The translations under genes and the position numbers were made by a program. A stretch of DNA of 64,000 nt from Hydractinia symbiolongicarpus. Taxonomy: Eukaryota; Cnidaria; Hydrozoa; Anthoathecata; Hydractiniidae. The stretch is from assembly GCF_029227915.1 (NCBI RefSeq), contig NC_079884.1, forward strand, positions 16,742,001 to 16,806,000, given 5' to 3'. Numbering within the stretch: position 1 is the stretch's first letter; each line of letters starts with the position of its first letter. Under the pieces are notes generated by a model, which saw nothing but the letters and a program-made list of their open reading frames with translations, was not told the origin of the DNA and searched no databases. Shown piece after piece: positions 13,801-25,800 of the stretch.

Positions 13801-16800
13801 CCACCATGGTAGGGTGCCGAAATGTTTGGCATTAAGACCCTCTAAAATAACCTCAAAACACTTAATTTGCAGCAGTTTTCTATTTGAAATAACAATAAAT
13901 AGCACAGCAAATCGTGCATGCTTCAGAAGTATCTTTACGAAAACGTACATAAAAATAAAATAAAAATACTCCAAAGCAGGTGCAAATGACAGACAATTAG
14001 AATTAGCAGAATCTTCTGAATAGTGGGAGCATTATTTGCTGAACAAAATTTCCCAGATGATTTTGGCGCTCAACGTATTTGTTGATAAAATCATTTTCAA
14101 TGTCAATAAAATCCATAGCATATTTCAGTTCCTTGTGGTTAAATAAATGGCCAGCTTGTTGAATCACTTGCTGGTCATGGGTTTTTGCAGCCATGTTTTC
14201 AATCAGCGAGCTGTAGAGAACGATCTTTCCGGTGTACATGATGTAAAAGGGTTCACCAAGATCTAATAAATAACGGTGAGAATGTTGGGTATAACATTCA
14301 CTTCACAGAGTGGAGTGGTACAGATATGGTGCAATATATCTTCAAAGTTTGCAATTTTGACTGATCTCTAAAAATGAATTCTTCAACATAAACTGCATCG
14401 GCATTGATATAAGTGGTGTAGATTTGGCAGCTCTTGTTGGTAATCTTTGTTCTAGATTATCTTTTGAAGTAACCTCTCCAAAGTTAAAAATGCAACGAAA
14501 GAGGGTTAATCAAAACGCTCCTTGATAGATACAAAAACAAGATCCATTGTTATTTGTAATAATCTTCAACGGTTTTTGGATGATAAGCATTGTTGTTTTT
14601 GTTACCATATACATTTACATGAATGTAATCCATGATAAATTTATAGTTTAGGCGCTTCGTTTTCGTGGTAACGAAAATTCTGCGATAAATGAGATGTATA
14701 GTGCCTTTTTGACAGTAGTGTTGAAAAAAATCATTGCGTTTTTATCTGTACGCTTGTCTTTGTAAGTATCAATAGTTAGCTCAGTAATGTGCAAGCCACT
14801 CACTGCTGACATTTTTTTACTCTGCGGTGTTTTTGACAAAATAGCAAAAGATTGGATGACTAAGACACATACCATAGGAGAATTAAACTCCTGCATCTGA
14901 TGCTGTATGCCAATGATTCACGCTTTTACATCAGTATCAAGACCACCAGCCGATAAACAGGAATTCCATAGTTTCATCAAACTCCCGTAGTTGTTGATAA
15001 TTTTTGAATATGCATTCCCTCGTACTGTCCATCTTGCAACGCATAGTTTGTCAAGACCTGGTGTTGTTTCCACTGTATCTACGCCATCATGTTCCTCTTC
15101 GAATCGAATATTTTCTTATATATCACAGAGCATTCGTTCTCTCTTAGACGAATACTTCACAAGACATATAATTTCAGTAATAGTGCCCATAGTCTTCAAA
15201 AGCTTCAAATGGCACATAGTATTTTAATGCTAAGGTTCAGTGAATTACCCTGACAATGAGTTAGTTACAAGTGCTTTTGGTTGTTCAGCAAACATTCAAG
15301 TAGCAACTCCAGATTTCTTAGCTAAGAAGTTACTTGCTACATCATAAGCTTAAGCTCGTAAATATTGCACAGAAAGCTGCATTCGATTAATTCACATTTC
15401 AAAGCTGCTACGACCGTATCACTTTTTATATTTGGGATCTCGTAATATCCAACAAAATCTTCATAGACGGTAAATTTTTAGCGACCCATCCTACACAAAT
15501 TGACTGAAGTTCTTTTTTTCGAAACATCGGTATACTCATCAGTCACAATTTCATAGTATGTGCTTGATTTCATCATTTCAACATTATTCAAAAAAACTTA
15601 TTTTGAAAATCGTTATGTAAATACTTTCGCTGACACGGTCAAGTGTTACCTTCACTAATTAGGCGTTTCGATAGTTCAGCATTACCTTTACATAACAGTT
15701 TCAGGAGTTGTTATTAATATATCAAGTTATCAGTTTCATCGTCACCACATAAGGCAATTCTTCGGCAAGCAAGGTATCGAATACACTCCTTATGACATAT
15801 CTTCTTTCAACATGCTCCTTTGTTATTTTATGTCCTGTGATTTCAATTACAATGCCACATTTTGGTATTAGTCCTGTATAGGTTGAAGCTACTTTGTGCC
15901 ACTTTAACGCCTCCCTGGTGATCAGTGAAACACGCAGGAGCATTTTTCAAGTACTGAAGCCTCTTCTGCTATACGCATTATCTTTGTTGTGTTCCGCCGT
16001 TAATTGTTCTTTATATTTCCCGCATGTTATACAAAACACGGAATCTTTTCCTTCATCCTAGTGCAACCATGGATATTTCTTAAACCAGGAAGATTGACAT
16101 CCCCGTTGCTTCTTACTTTTTTAGTTTTTTTTGGAAATATGTAATTATCGTTTGCTCTAAATTGGTCTAGTTTCTCTACATTATCATTTCGTTCTAAAAC
16201 GAATTCTCCGTTATGACTCACTTCTAGTTTTAAATTCGAAGTTGGATCCTAGACAGCAGTAGATGTAATGATGTAGTAATGGACCTTGACATTCTTAAGT
16301 AAATGTTATAAAATAATATAAAAAAGTGGAATCGCAAGTATTCATAACTGCCAAAAGAACAAATATAAAAAGAAAAATTATAATTACTTACTCATAACGT
16401 TTATTTTAAAACGTTATAACAGTTCTTGTTTTTGTTTCTCTGTTTTTAGTTAATTAAAACGCTATGATTTATTTGAATAAATGTTTTTTTGTAGAAACAA
16501 TGAAGGCATGTATGCTATTGAAAAACCACACAGCAACATAATAGTATTGGTTAATAACGTCAGTAAAAATCCTTAAATCGCCACATCTCTTCAAAGGTTC
16601 GTCAAAAACACAGGATCCTATACATTTTCTTGACCAGTTTCAAGTTCTAGACAGTAGAGGCAACAAGGCATATAAATTTCTAAAAAAATTTTTTTGTAAT
16701 TTGACAGGTCCTTGACAGGACGTCAGCAAAGTTTTTAAACGTATATATCTTCTCAACTGTTCGTTAAAAGTACATGTTTATCTATATGATAATAGGTCAG

Positions 16801-19800
16801 TTCCGTGTCTCTGTAACAAGCAAAGTTGATATGCTTATTTTTCTTTGATGTCGCCAAAAAAATCTTTGATGTTGTCGAAAAAAATATGTCTTGTCGAGAA
16901 AAGCCACGAGTTTTGTGTGTTTACGTTTTAAAATTACGGGATCATAATAAAAAATTTAAATGGATAAACCAAACCACGTGATCAAAATAAAACAATTATA
17001 TTTGCTGAAAATTCCAAGTTTTCCCTGACCATCAAAACATACGTAAAAAGTTATTTCAAGTTCAGGAGACGAACGAACGAAGTAGGTTGCTTGCTATATA
17101 CAAATATCGGAAAAACCATTTATTTTATTTGTTGTAACATTTTCTTTTTTTGGTTAAGTAAATTTTAAGTTGAAGTTGAAATTTAAAATTGAAATTTTAA
17201 GTCGAAGTTAAGTGGATTTGCTGAGATCGTGTGGTAGATATAGACTTCTATTAGCTAGAAAAGAGAGTTTTAAAAAATCAGTTGTTAGTAAGTAACCTAT
17301 TCTTTAGATTCACCTACATTTGCAGTTAGCTTAGCATTTTTTCTTTATTTTTCTTTGCTAATAGAAAAAGACGTAACGAGCGAGATATTAGTAGGACAGT
17401 GCTCGGACAGTGTTCCTACTAGCTAGCTAGCTAGCTAGGTTGTGTATTTTTCTCTATCATGTCTAACCCATTAGAATGCAGTAACAGTAACAACCCTGTA
17501 CGTGGTTATAGGCTTTTTAATAATGCTGGCGGGTTTGTGTTGCAACGCCCTGAAAATAGTCAAAGGTAAGTAGGTCTCATTATGGGCCAGCAGATGCCAG
17601 ATACTCCGCAACATGTTAAACTGTCACATGAAGTTCAGGTTAATGTCATACCACGTGCATCAATTATTGATGATGTGTCTATAGTTAGGCGTAGACTTGC
17701 ACAAGGTGTCACATCTGTGCGTATTGCTGAAAGTAATGAGCAGTATGCCAATAGACGTGCACAGGATGCTGTACGACATGCTGTTGCATGTCAAGTAGAA
17801 AATGGTGAGCAGACTGCCAATAGACGACGTCTAAATGCTGAGAGGCAAGCTGTTGTTCGACAAAGGCAAAATGTTGAACAGGTAGTACATATACGCCAGG
17901 CATGCTGCTGTTTGTGCTCGCCGAAATGCGCCGTATTATATTGCACGTCAAAATGTATTGCCTAATTTATATTTTTAGGTGTTATGGACAAAGAGTATTG
18001 TCAAGCTTCAAAGTTTGAAAATAAAAATTGTTTTAAATGTTGTCACGCTGGTAAAGTTGCATTAGATAATTTGTCTTTTTGCCCTCAGCAGCTTAGGGAA
18101 TTATTAACAAATACAGATACTGTTCAGGCAAAAAGCTTTTACGAAAATATAAGTAGGTATAATAGCGCTGTTGCATTGGTTTCTTTTAGAGCAAACCTTC
18201 TCCCCCCACCTGTCCGCGTTCCACCATGCTTTCGTATGGTCAAATATGGCATCATGTTGGGGACCTTTACCCTCCTGAAGGACAAACCCCTGTTTTTAAC
18301 CACCTTTATATTTTTTTATAAGAACACCCAGCTTAAAGGGGGCTTTTCAACTTTTCAATATGTTATTGATCGTAATTTCCTCTGATTTCGTCAAGTTTAA
18401 AGGAGCATTTCAGTATGATCGATTAAGCCTCCGGAGACTTATTTGTCAAAATGGGTTTTGGGGAGGGGGCTTATTTGGGAAAGTAGCTGGGGGGTGTAAT
18501 AAATGGGAGGGGGGCTTATAAAATTGTGCAAAAATCTAGTGTGCTAAAAAATTAAAACAACGATTTTAATAAACACAACATATCTTTCTAAAAGTATAAT
18601 AAAAATAAACACTAATCGATCTCAATATCACTATCGCCTTCTTCGTCCTTGTCTACGATCGTCTCTAAGGGAGCCGCATCAGTCATTTCCTCGGCATCTG
18701 GGATAAATGGGTTGTCTTCCGTCTCGTTTACCAGTTGTATTTGTTCATTGAGCATTGCAAGACCAGCCTGACAGGGTTGATGCTCTTTGAAACAATGGAT
18801 CTCTTTATCCTCGATCCCATCAGTAACCGATGTTAAGGCACACGCTTTTAACGATTTACGTATTAATTCAGCTGGCAGCTCCTTCCAGGAATCAAGAATC
18901 CAGTTTCCAATTGTGCTGGAAGGCGGAGGTTTCAAATTCCCGCCATCGGTTACTTGATGAATTCCGACGGTTTCAAGCCATTCATCGCATTTCTCTGTGC
19001 AATATGCTTTAAACGGCTTGTTCCAACTAACATCCGGCGCCTCAATATATTTAGTGCAACCTCAAGGGACCAAAACGGTGTCAATCTTTCTAGCTTTAAG
19101 AGATGCTCCGAAAACTGGCATTAAATGACACTCACATGTATCCCAAGCTAACAATCTGCGTTTAAAGTTAAACTGTCCGAGAACAGTATTTGTCCAACTA
19201 ACTGTTAGATCGGTATTCATCCATCCGTTTGTCGATGAAGCTATTATGCACCTATTTCCATACTCTTTCTTCATTTTTTCAACATCACGTTTTCCTCCCT
19301 TGAATACAATGAAGGGCTTCAGTTTTGTTCCATCGACTTTCGCAGCCAGTCCAATGGTTACACGACATTTTTCGTGTCCGGTTGTCTTCATACTAACAGT
19401 TTTTTTTCCCAACAACATCTACTGTTGTGTTTGACACCATATCCGTCCAAACAGGTGTCACATCAAATGCTATTGGCGTTTTTAAATCAACCGATGAAGT
19501 AACACTACTGGTCGGACATCTACCAATAGAAATTTCTTGTTTACTTACAAACTTTCTAAACGCAGCGCCTGAAAACAAACTTGAAACATTTGTGGTTGGA
19601 AAGAGAAAAAGGGGAGAGGACTTACCTACCATTATTTCAATATTATACAGTCTATATATAACCATTGAATTATTTTTTTACAGAAAACAAAAATAGGAAA
19701 GTATTATCATCATAATTTATTATCATTTTTTAGGTTTACAGAAAACAAAATCCCAAGTTTTCTTTTTTGTAAGTTATCCTTATTTTTACTGCTTTTTTAG

Positions 19801-22800
19801 TATTTGTGGTATGGTTCATAACTATAGAGTTCAAGTGGATTTTTCCACGGGTCTTTCCAACTATCAAAAACGCATGATCCTATACATATTTTCTAAAAAA
19901 AATTTTTATGTAGATAAACGGGACACTGCTGACGTCATCAAAATTCCTAAAATCTTCTAATATTTCATTGTTCTTTTACCTGAGTGGATTTTTCCACGGG
20001 CCTCTACAACTAGTATGTATTATTTTGATCAGTGTTTTAAGTTATTCACAATAGATGCTACGGGTTAACATAATTCTAAGAATAATTTTTATGTATATGA
20101 ACGGGACACTGCTAACCGCTCTTTCCATTTTACCTCTGCCTAAGTTGATTTTTCGACGGGCTTATCGATTATCTATATAATAATACGCCAGTTCTGTCTG
20201 TCTGTCACTTTTGCAAAGTGGATTGTTATCTTCACTACTTTCTTTTATAAAGTCTGTAAAACATCCCCAATAAAATGGTTCTGTAATTTACCAAACTTTA
20301 ACAGTAAATAATATTAACGTCAAAGGAAAGTATATTAACATAAGCGAAGCCATTACACTGCACCTGAAACTTTGAGGCCAAATAACTTGGAAACGAGGTG
20401 GTGACGTCAATGATTTTTTACCGCGTGGGTAACTAGGGACCACCTAGGACCAATTTCGGTCATTTTCCCAAACCTGGGTCCCAGAATCCGTTTCGGAATA
20501 GACGGGTTGACGACTTCATCGAAAAACCTTCATCCTATACATTTTCTTGATCGGCGTTTCAAGATCTATGTGATGGAGGCAACAGGTATACAAATTCCTT
20601 AAAATAATTTTTTTGCATATTTGTTCGGTTTTGCAAAAATGATTCTATACAATATTTAATCAACTATTCAAGCTATACACAATAGAGGCAACAAGTAAAC
20701 AAATTTCCAGGAGAAAATATTTTGTCTCTTGACAGGTCCTTGCTGACGTTATCAAAATTTAAATAACGGTTATTTTTTACTGTTATCCTGTCTAAGTGGG
20801 TTTTTCCACGGGCTTTATCGACTAGTCTTATATAATAATACGGAGTGTATGTGACGGTCATAGTGGATATCGTCATTTTCCTTTGATGTCGCCGAAATTT
20901 TCTTTGAAGTCGCCGAACAAATTATGTCCATTTTGTTAGCGGGTTTACTTTGTTTACATCACGTAATGAAAACGACTCAATTTGATTTGCTGAAATAAAT
21001 TTAACGGCTAACTTTTGAAAAATGGTGTCCTCTTGCCAACAAAAAAAAAGAAACAAAGAATGATCCCTTTATCTTGAAAAAAGTGAAAAGAGTGTTTTAA
21101 AAAGTACATTTAAAAAGAAAAAAGTTCAAGTGAAGAAGTAGAAATGTTAAGTTGGAAGTGAGAAGTGGAGCTAGAAGTAAAGTAAAGTTAGAAGTAGAAA
21201 ATAAAGGCTAGAGTTTAAAGAGGATTTGAAATCACAAATAGTAAGAACTTGATATTTTTAGACGTTTGGTTTTTATGTCGCTGGAGCAAGTAGGCTCCCT
21301 TTTCTCAGCAAAACCACCTAAAAGCCTCAAATTCTGATAGTAGTCATATTTGTTGACATTTTGTTGCATAATTAATGTATGCCCTGGCGCGTAACTAATG
21401 TATTTGTCCTAAAATTCAAAATGCTACATAAAGCTGTTAGCTGACTAACAAACGGAAAACTTTTGTTTGTTGAACTCACTGAAATGTTATTATTTCTACA
21501 TTACTATTGTTTCTCTTTATATGTGTTCTACTAAGCATAAATAGCTAGCTTTAGTTTTAGCTAAATATTTCCAGTTTAAGTATATTTAACTGGGGGTGTC
21601 TTAGCTACTGTTACCTAGCTAATGTTAGCCTCCAGATCCTACTCTTCTCATCCCCCATGGCTCTAACCTATGACTACTGTTGTTATTCCTCTTTTTTAAT
21701 TATCTATAGCTAGCTACCTTAGTTTCCAAACTTTTCTTCTTTTATGAATCGAGCATTTCCTGTAAACTTTACAAGGGGACCACGGGCAATATGACAAGTG
21801 GAATAAATTTTTTCATAATTTAAAGCGTGGATGTTAAGTTATTTTTATTGTTGTGCTTCTGACATCCTGTTAAACTTTTGTCAGCCTACAATGTAAAATG
21901 CCAGGTTATTTTCACAGGGGGTTGTAGACATTTGATTGGCAATTTACGTGGGTTTATGACTTTTTAATTTATGAGAGGATGGTATGGGTTGTTCGTATTT
22001 TTGCTTATGTTGCAAACTGCTGTTTTTTAGTAATAGATAGTTATTACTGTCACACTCCCCTTATAATACGCTTTTGTCTTCCTGTTTACTATCTTTATAA
22101 TAATATCCGTATTTTGTTAAAAATTTTTACCACCTTTGTTTTCGGATTAATTTCTCAAAAACACCTATTATTTTTGACCAGTTTTAGATTAGATTATTTC
22201 AACCAATCAGCAAGCACAAATGTGAATATTAACCAATAGGTAAGCCTCATGGTTTCCTGGTAATTGTAAGCACCTTTATAGTCCGATGGCACAAACGAAC
22301 AAGGAGACAAGGCAAAGGTAAAAGCAAGTGAATGATCAATGACAAAGGAAAGTTTTTCATTTATATCATTGCTTTTTTTGCTGATTTCTACTTCTGTGAA
22401 GGCAACAGTAAATATTGAACAGGGGAATGCACGACAGAAGGCAGAAGTTTTGCTTCATTAAGCTAGGCGTCCACGATTTTTAAATTTAGCTAGACTTAAT
22501 GATTACAATGTCTTACCTCCTACGCATTCTGGAGGTGATTTTAATATCGTGTGTGAGCATTGTGGAGCTAATAAATTTAAAATTAAAATCATTTTAAGTG
22601 TTGTCATAATGGCAAAGTGGCCCTGCTTTGTCATAATGGCAAAGTGGCCCTGCTTTGTCATAATGGCAAAGTGGTCCTGCCTGCTTTAATACAATTTCCT
22701 GAAATACGTGAATTGTTAAGCAACGACTCTGCCCAGGCTAAACAGTTTCGTAAATATATCAGAGTATACAATAATGCATTTGGTTTTGCTTCTTTGTCAG

Positions 22801-25800
22801 CAAACATTCGACTACCGCCAGGTCATGTACCGCCCTGTTTTAGAATATGTAGTCAATTATTTCACAGGTATGGTGATTACCTGCTCAGAATGAAATATCT
22901 AATTATAGTCAGTTGTACATTGCAGCTGCCTTAAACATGCGTATTGAGAATCCAACACATGCTCATTGTAATCGTGAAACAATGCAGATAATTCAAGATG
23001 TTCTAAACAGGGATTCTCAATATGGCTGAAGTGGAAAGAGAAAAAACAGCTAGAGCAGCAGCGAAAAACAGACAGCCTTCTGTTGTAAGTATGGTAATGC
23101 GCGACGATAATGATCACAGAAGGTATAATGACCCCTTGCATCAGAAGGTTGTTGCCATCTTTGTTTGTAATTATGGGGCACCTCCTGCTTCAAGAGATAT
23201 TGTTGTTTATCCACGTAATCAACCTTTGTGGCAAATCCCTCATACATCATGCAATAGTGACCATATGATGTATTCCATTTTATTTCCACGTGGTGAGCCT
23301 GGTTGGGACCAAAACATAGCCCATGCCAGAAAGCATGCTACTGCAGTTAAAAATAGGCTTACCCAGTTAGCATATTATATTTACCGCATTGCTGATAGGC
23401 GAGAGTTTTCTGCCCTTTATCTAGTGGGTAAATTGTTTCAGCAATTTTTAGTAGATGCATATGTTAAAGTTGAAGGCCAACGACATGCATTTATTCGCTG
23501 AAATCAACAGCTTCAAGCAGAGTCCTACCAAGGCCCATAACATACACCAGTTGTACCTTGATGCAATGGAATTGGTTTCAAAGAAAGGTAAGCCGGATTT
23601 GTTCTTGACTTTCACTTGCAATCCAGAATGGCCAGAAATTGTTACTAATTTGTTACCTAGTCAATCTGCTTCTGATAGACCAGATTTGGTTGCATGGGTG
23701 TTTAAATTGCTTGATTTAAAAAAAGATGATGATGGAACCGTTATAAATGTAGACGAATATCCAAGCAAGAACGGTAAGAATTTGAAACTTGGATGTTGAT
23801 AATAGGTGGGTGTACCTTATAACCCCTTTCTATGTAAAATATATCAACTTGAAAGCGTGTGTGTTAAGTATTTGTATAAATACATTTACAAAGGTTATGA
23901 TACTACACACATAGAAATCAATTTGCGCATCAATCATGATGAAGTAACAATATTCTTAGATGCTACATATGTATCTGCACCTGAAGCAACTTGGCGTTTC
24001 TGTGAATTTCCTATGCATACTCAGAGTCATTCCATCATAAGACTTCCTGTTCACCTTCCAAATCACTAACAAATGTTTTTTAGGGAAGGCGACGAGGCTG
24101 TTGCTGTTGACAGGGCTGAAAATTCTAAGACGATGTTAACATCTTGGTTTTAATTAAATCAGCAGGACCTGCATGCGCAACGATTTTTGTACACTGAAAT
24201 ACCTTACCACTTTGTTTTTCGGAATACACAACAACAAAAACGGTGGGTAGTTAGGTAACGCGGTGCTGAAAAGATAGTAAGTAAAATGTATAATGCCAGC
24301 ATCCGCGAAGGTGAAAGGTATTTTTTGCGCGTCCTTTTATTGCATGTCCCTGGTGCTACTTCTTTTGACGACTTAAGAATTTTGGAAGAAAATCTTTATG
24401 CTTCTTTAAGGAATGCATGCTTAGCAGGAGGATTGTTAGCTGATGACAACCTTTGGATTCGCACTATGTATGAGTTTATGAAATACGCTTCTCCGTCTAA
24501 AATAAGAAAAGCTTTTCCTTTCATATTCATTCATAATGAGCCACGTAACCCACATGAATTGTGGGAAACCTTTCAGGCTGCAATGATGGAGAATTACTTA
24601 CGTCACCACCCTTAAGTGCAGGCAGAACAAATAATGCTAAGTACAACTAAAGGTGTTATTCAGCAATTTGGTAAGCATCTTACTGATTTTGGTCTTCCTG
24701 CTTTACAGGACGCTTTGCTTAATAATTTGCCAAATGCCGAAGAAACAAGGCAAGAGGCTCTAAATATCCAGCCTTGTTAAATGCTCAGTATCGTCATGTA
24801 GCTGTTTCTATTCTGAATGCCGTCACCCATAATAACATTAATTAATATTTTCTTCCGGGGCCAGGTGGCACAGGTAAAAGGTTTACATATAATTACGTTA
24901 ATAAGGAAGTTGTTGCAAGAAATCTGTGTGTTGCTACTTGTGTCTGGACAGGTATTGATGGTACATTATTGCAGAATAGTAAGACTGTCCACTCTCTTTT
25001 CAAATTACCAGTCCCCGTATTAGACGGATGTACATGTAACATCAAATCCAATAGTGACCATTCAGCATTTTTAAGAAGACAGGACATCATTATATTTGAT
25101 AAATTGACAGAATGTTTAGGGATACATGTAATATTGAAATTCCCTTTGCTGGTAAAGTTATTCTTTTGAGAGGAGATTTCCGTCAAGTACTCCCTGTCGT
25201 CAGAAGTGCTGAACCTGCACAAATTGTAGAAGTTTGTTTAAAAAGCTCGGAACTCTGGCCCTTGACTCGAATTTTCCACCTTCACACAAACATGAGAGCT
25301 GGAGAAGGAGAGCAAGTCTTTGCTGAGTTTTTTCTAAACCTTGATAGTGGTCGGTTCCCCCCAAAACCAGATGATTCAAATCAAGGTTGTATTAAAATTC
25401 CTCATGAATGTGTTCTGCAACCTAATGAAAATATCGTTACTTCTATCTTTAGTGAATTTCATAATGTGGAATCTTCGCGTTTTGTCGTCTTAACTTCAAC
25501 AAACGAAGAAGCCTTAGAAATAAATGAACATATTTTTAATCAGATTTCTGACGATACTCGTACATATTACAGTATCGACTTTGTTGTTTGGATGATTAAG
25601 AAGAAAATAATTTATATCCAATGGAGTTTATTAATTTCTTAACTCCAAGTGGTATGCCACCACATCAATTAAATTTTGAAGTAGGATGTGTTGTAATGTT
25701 TTGAGAAATCGTCCCTTAAAGACGGTCTTCGTAGTTAGCGTGGAAATGTTATCGATTGTGAATATTTTACTGGTATTCGTAGAGGTAATCGTGTGTTAAT

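Larger units (their letters stand above)
18416..19690 (-). mobile_element. Pogo-like element family 2, internally deleted copy
   Basis: The left end is TGATCGATTAAGCCTCCGG preceded by CAGTA. Compared with the full copy at 57,916 it has lost CCGTAAA from the terminus. Adjacent Helitron sequence is the same in both copies, so the two loci derive from one insertion event later duplicated. An 863-bp internal deletion joins the transposase to the HIRAN gene at 19,467-19,475 (AAATGCTAT). No right terminus was found. Confidence 0.75.
16781..20013 (+). mobile_element. Helitron A, interrupted by a pogo-like element
   Basis: The left end is A|TCTATATGATAATAGG, the usual TC start. The right end has a hairpin GTGGA-TTTT-TCCAC, then GGGCCTCTACAACTAG|T, the usual CTAG end followed by T. 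It contains a spliced-looking 5' exon (17,459-17,565), an arginine-rich frame and the first conserved block of the Rep-helicase protein. The pogo copy at 18,416-19,690 interrupts the coding part; the rest of Rep and all of the helicase are missing. Confidence 0.65.

Noticed and set aside
17420-17440. AGCT repeats as a regulatory array
   Set aside because: CTAG/AGCT runs occur throughout the window and look like simple sequence.
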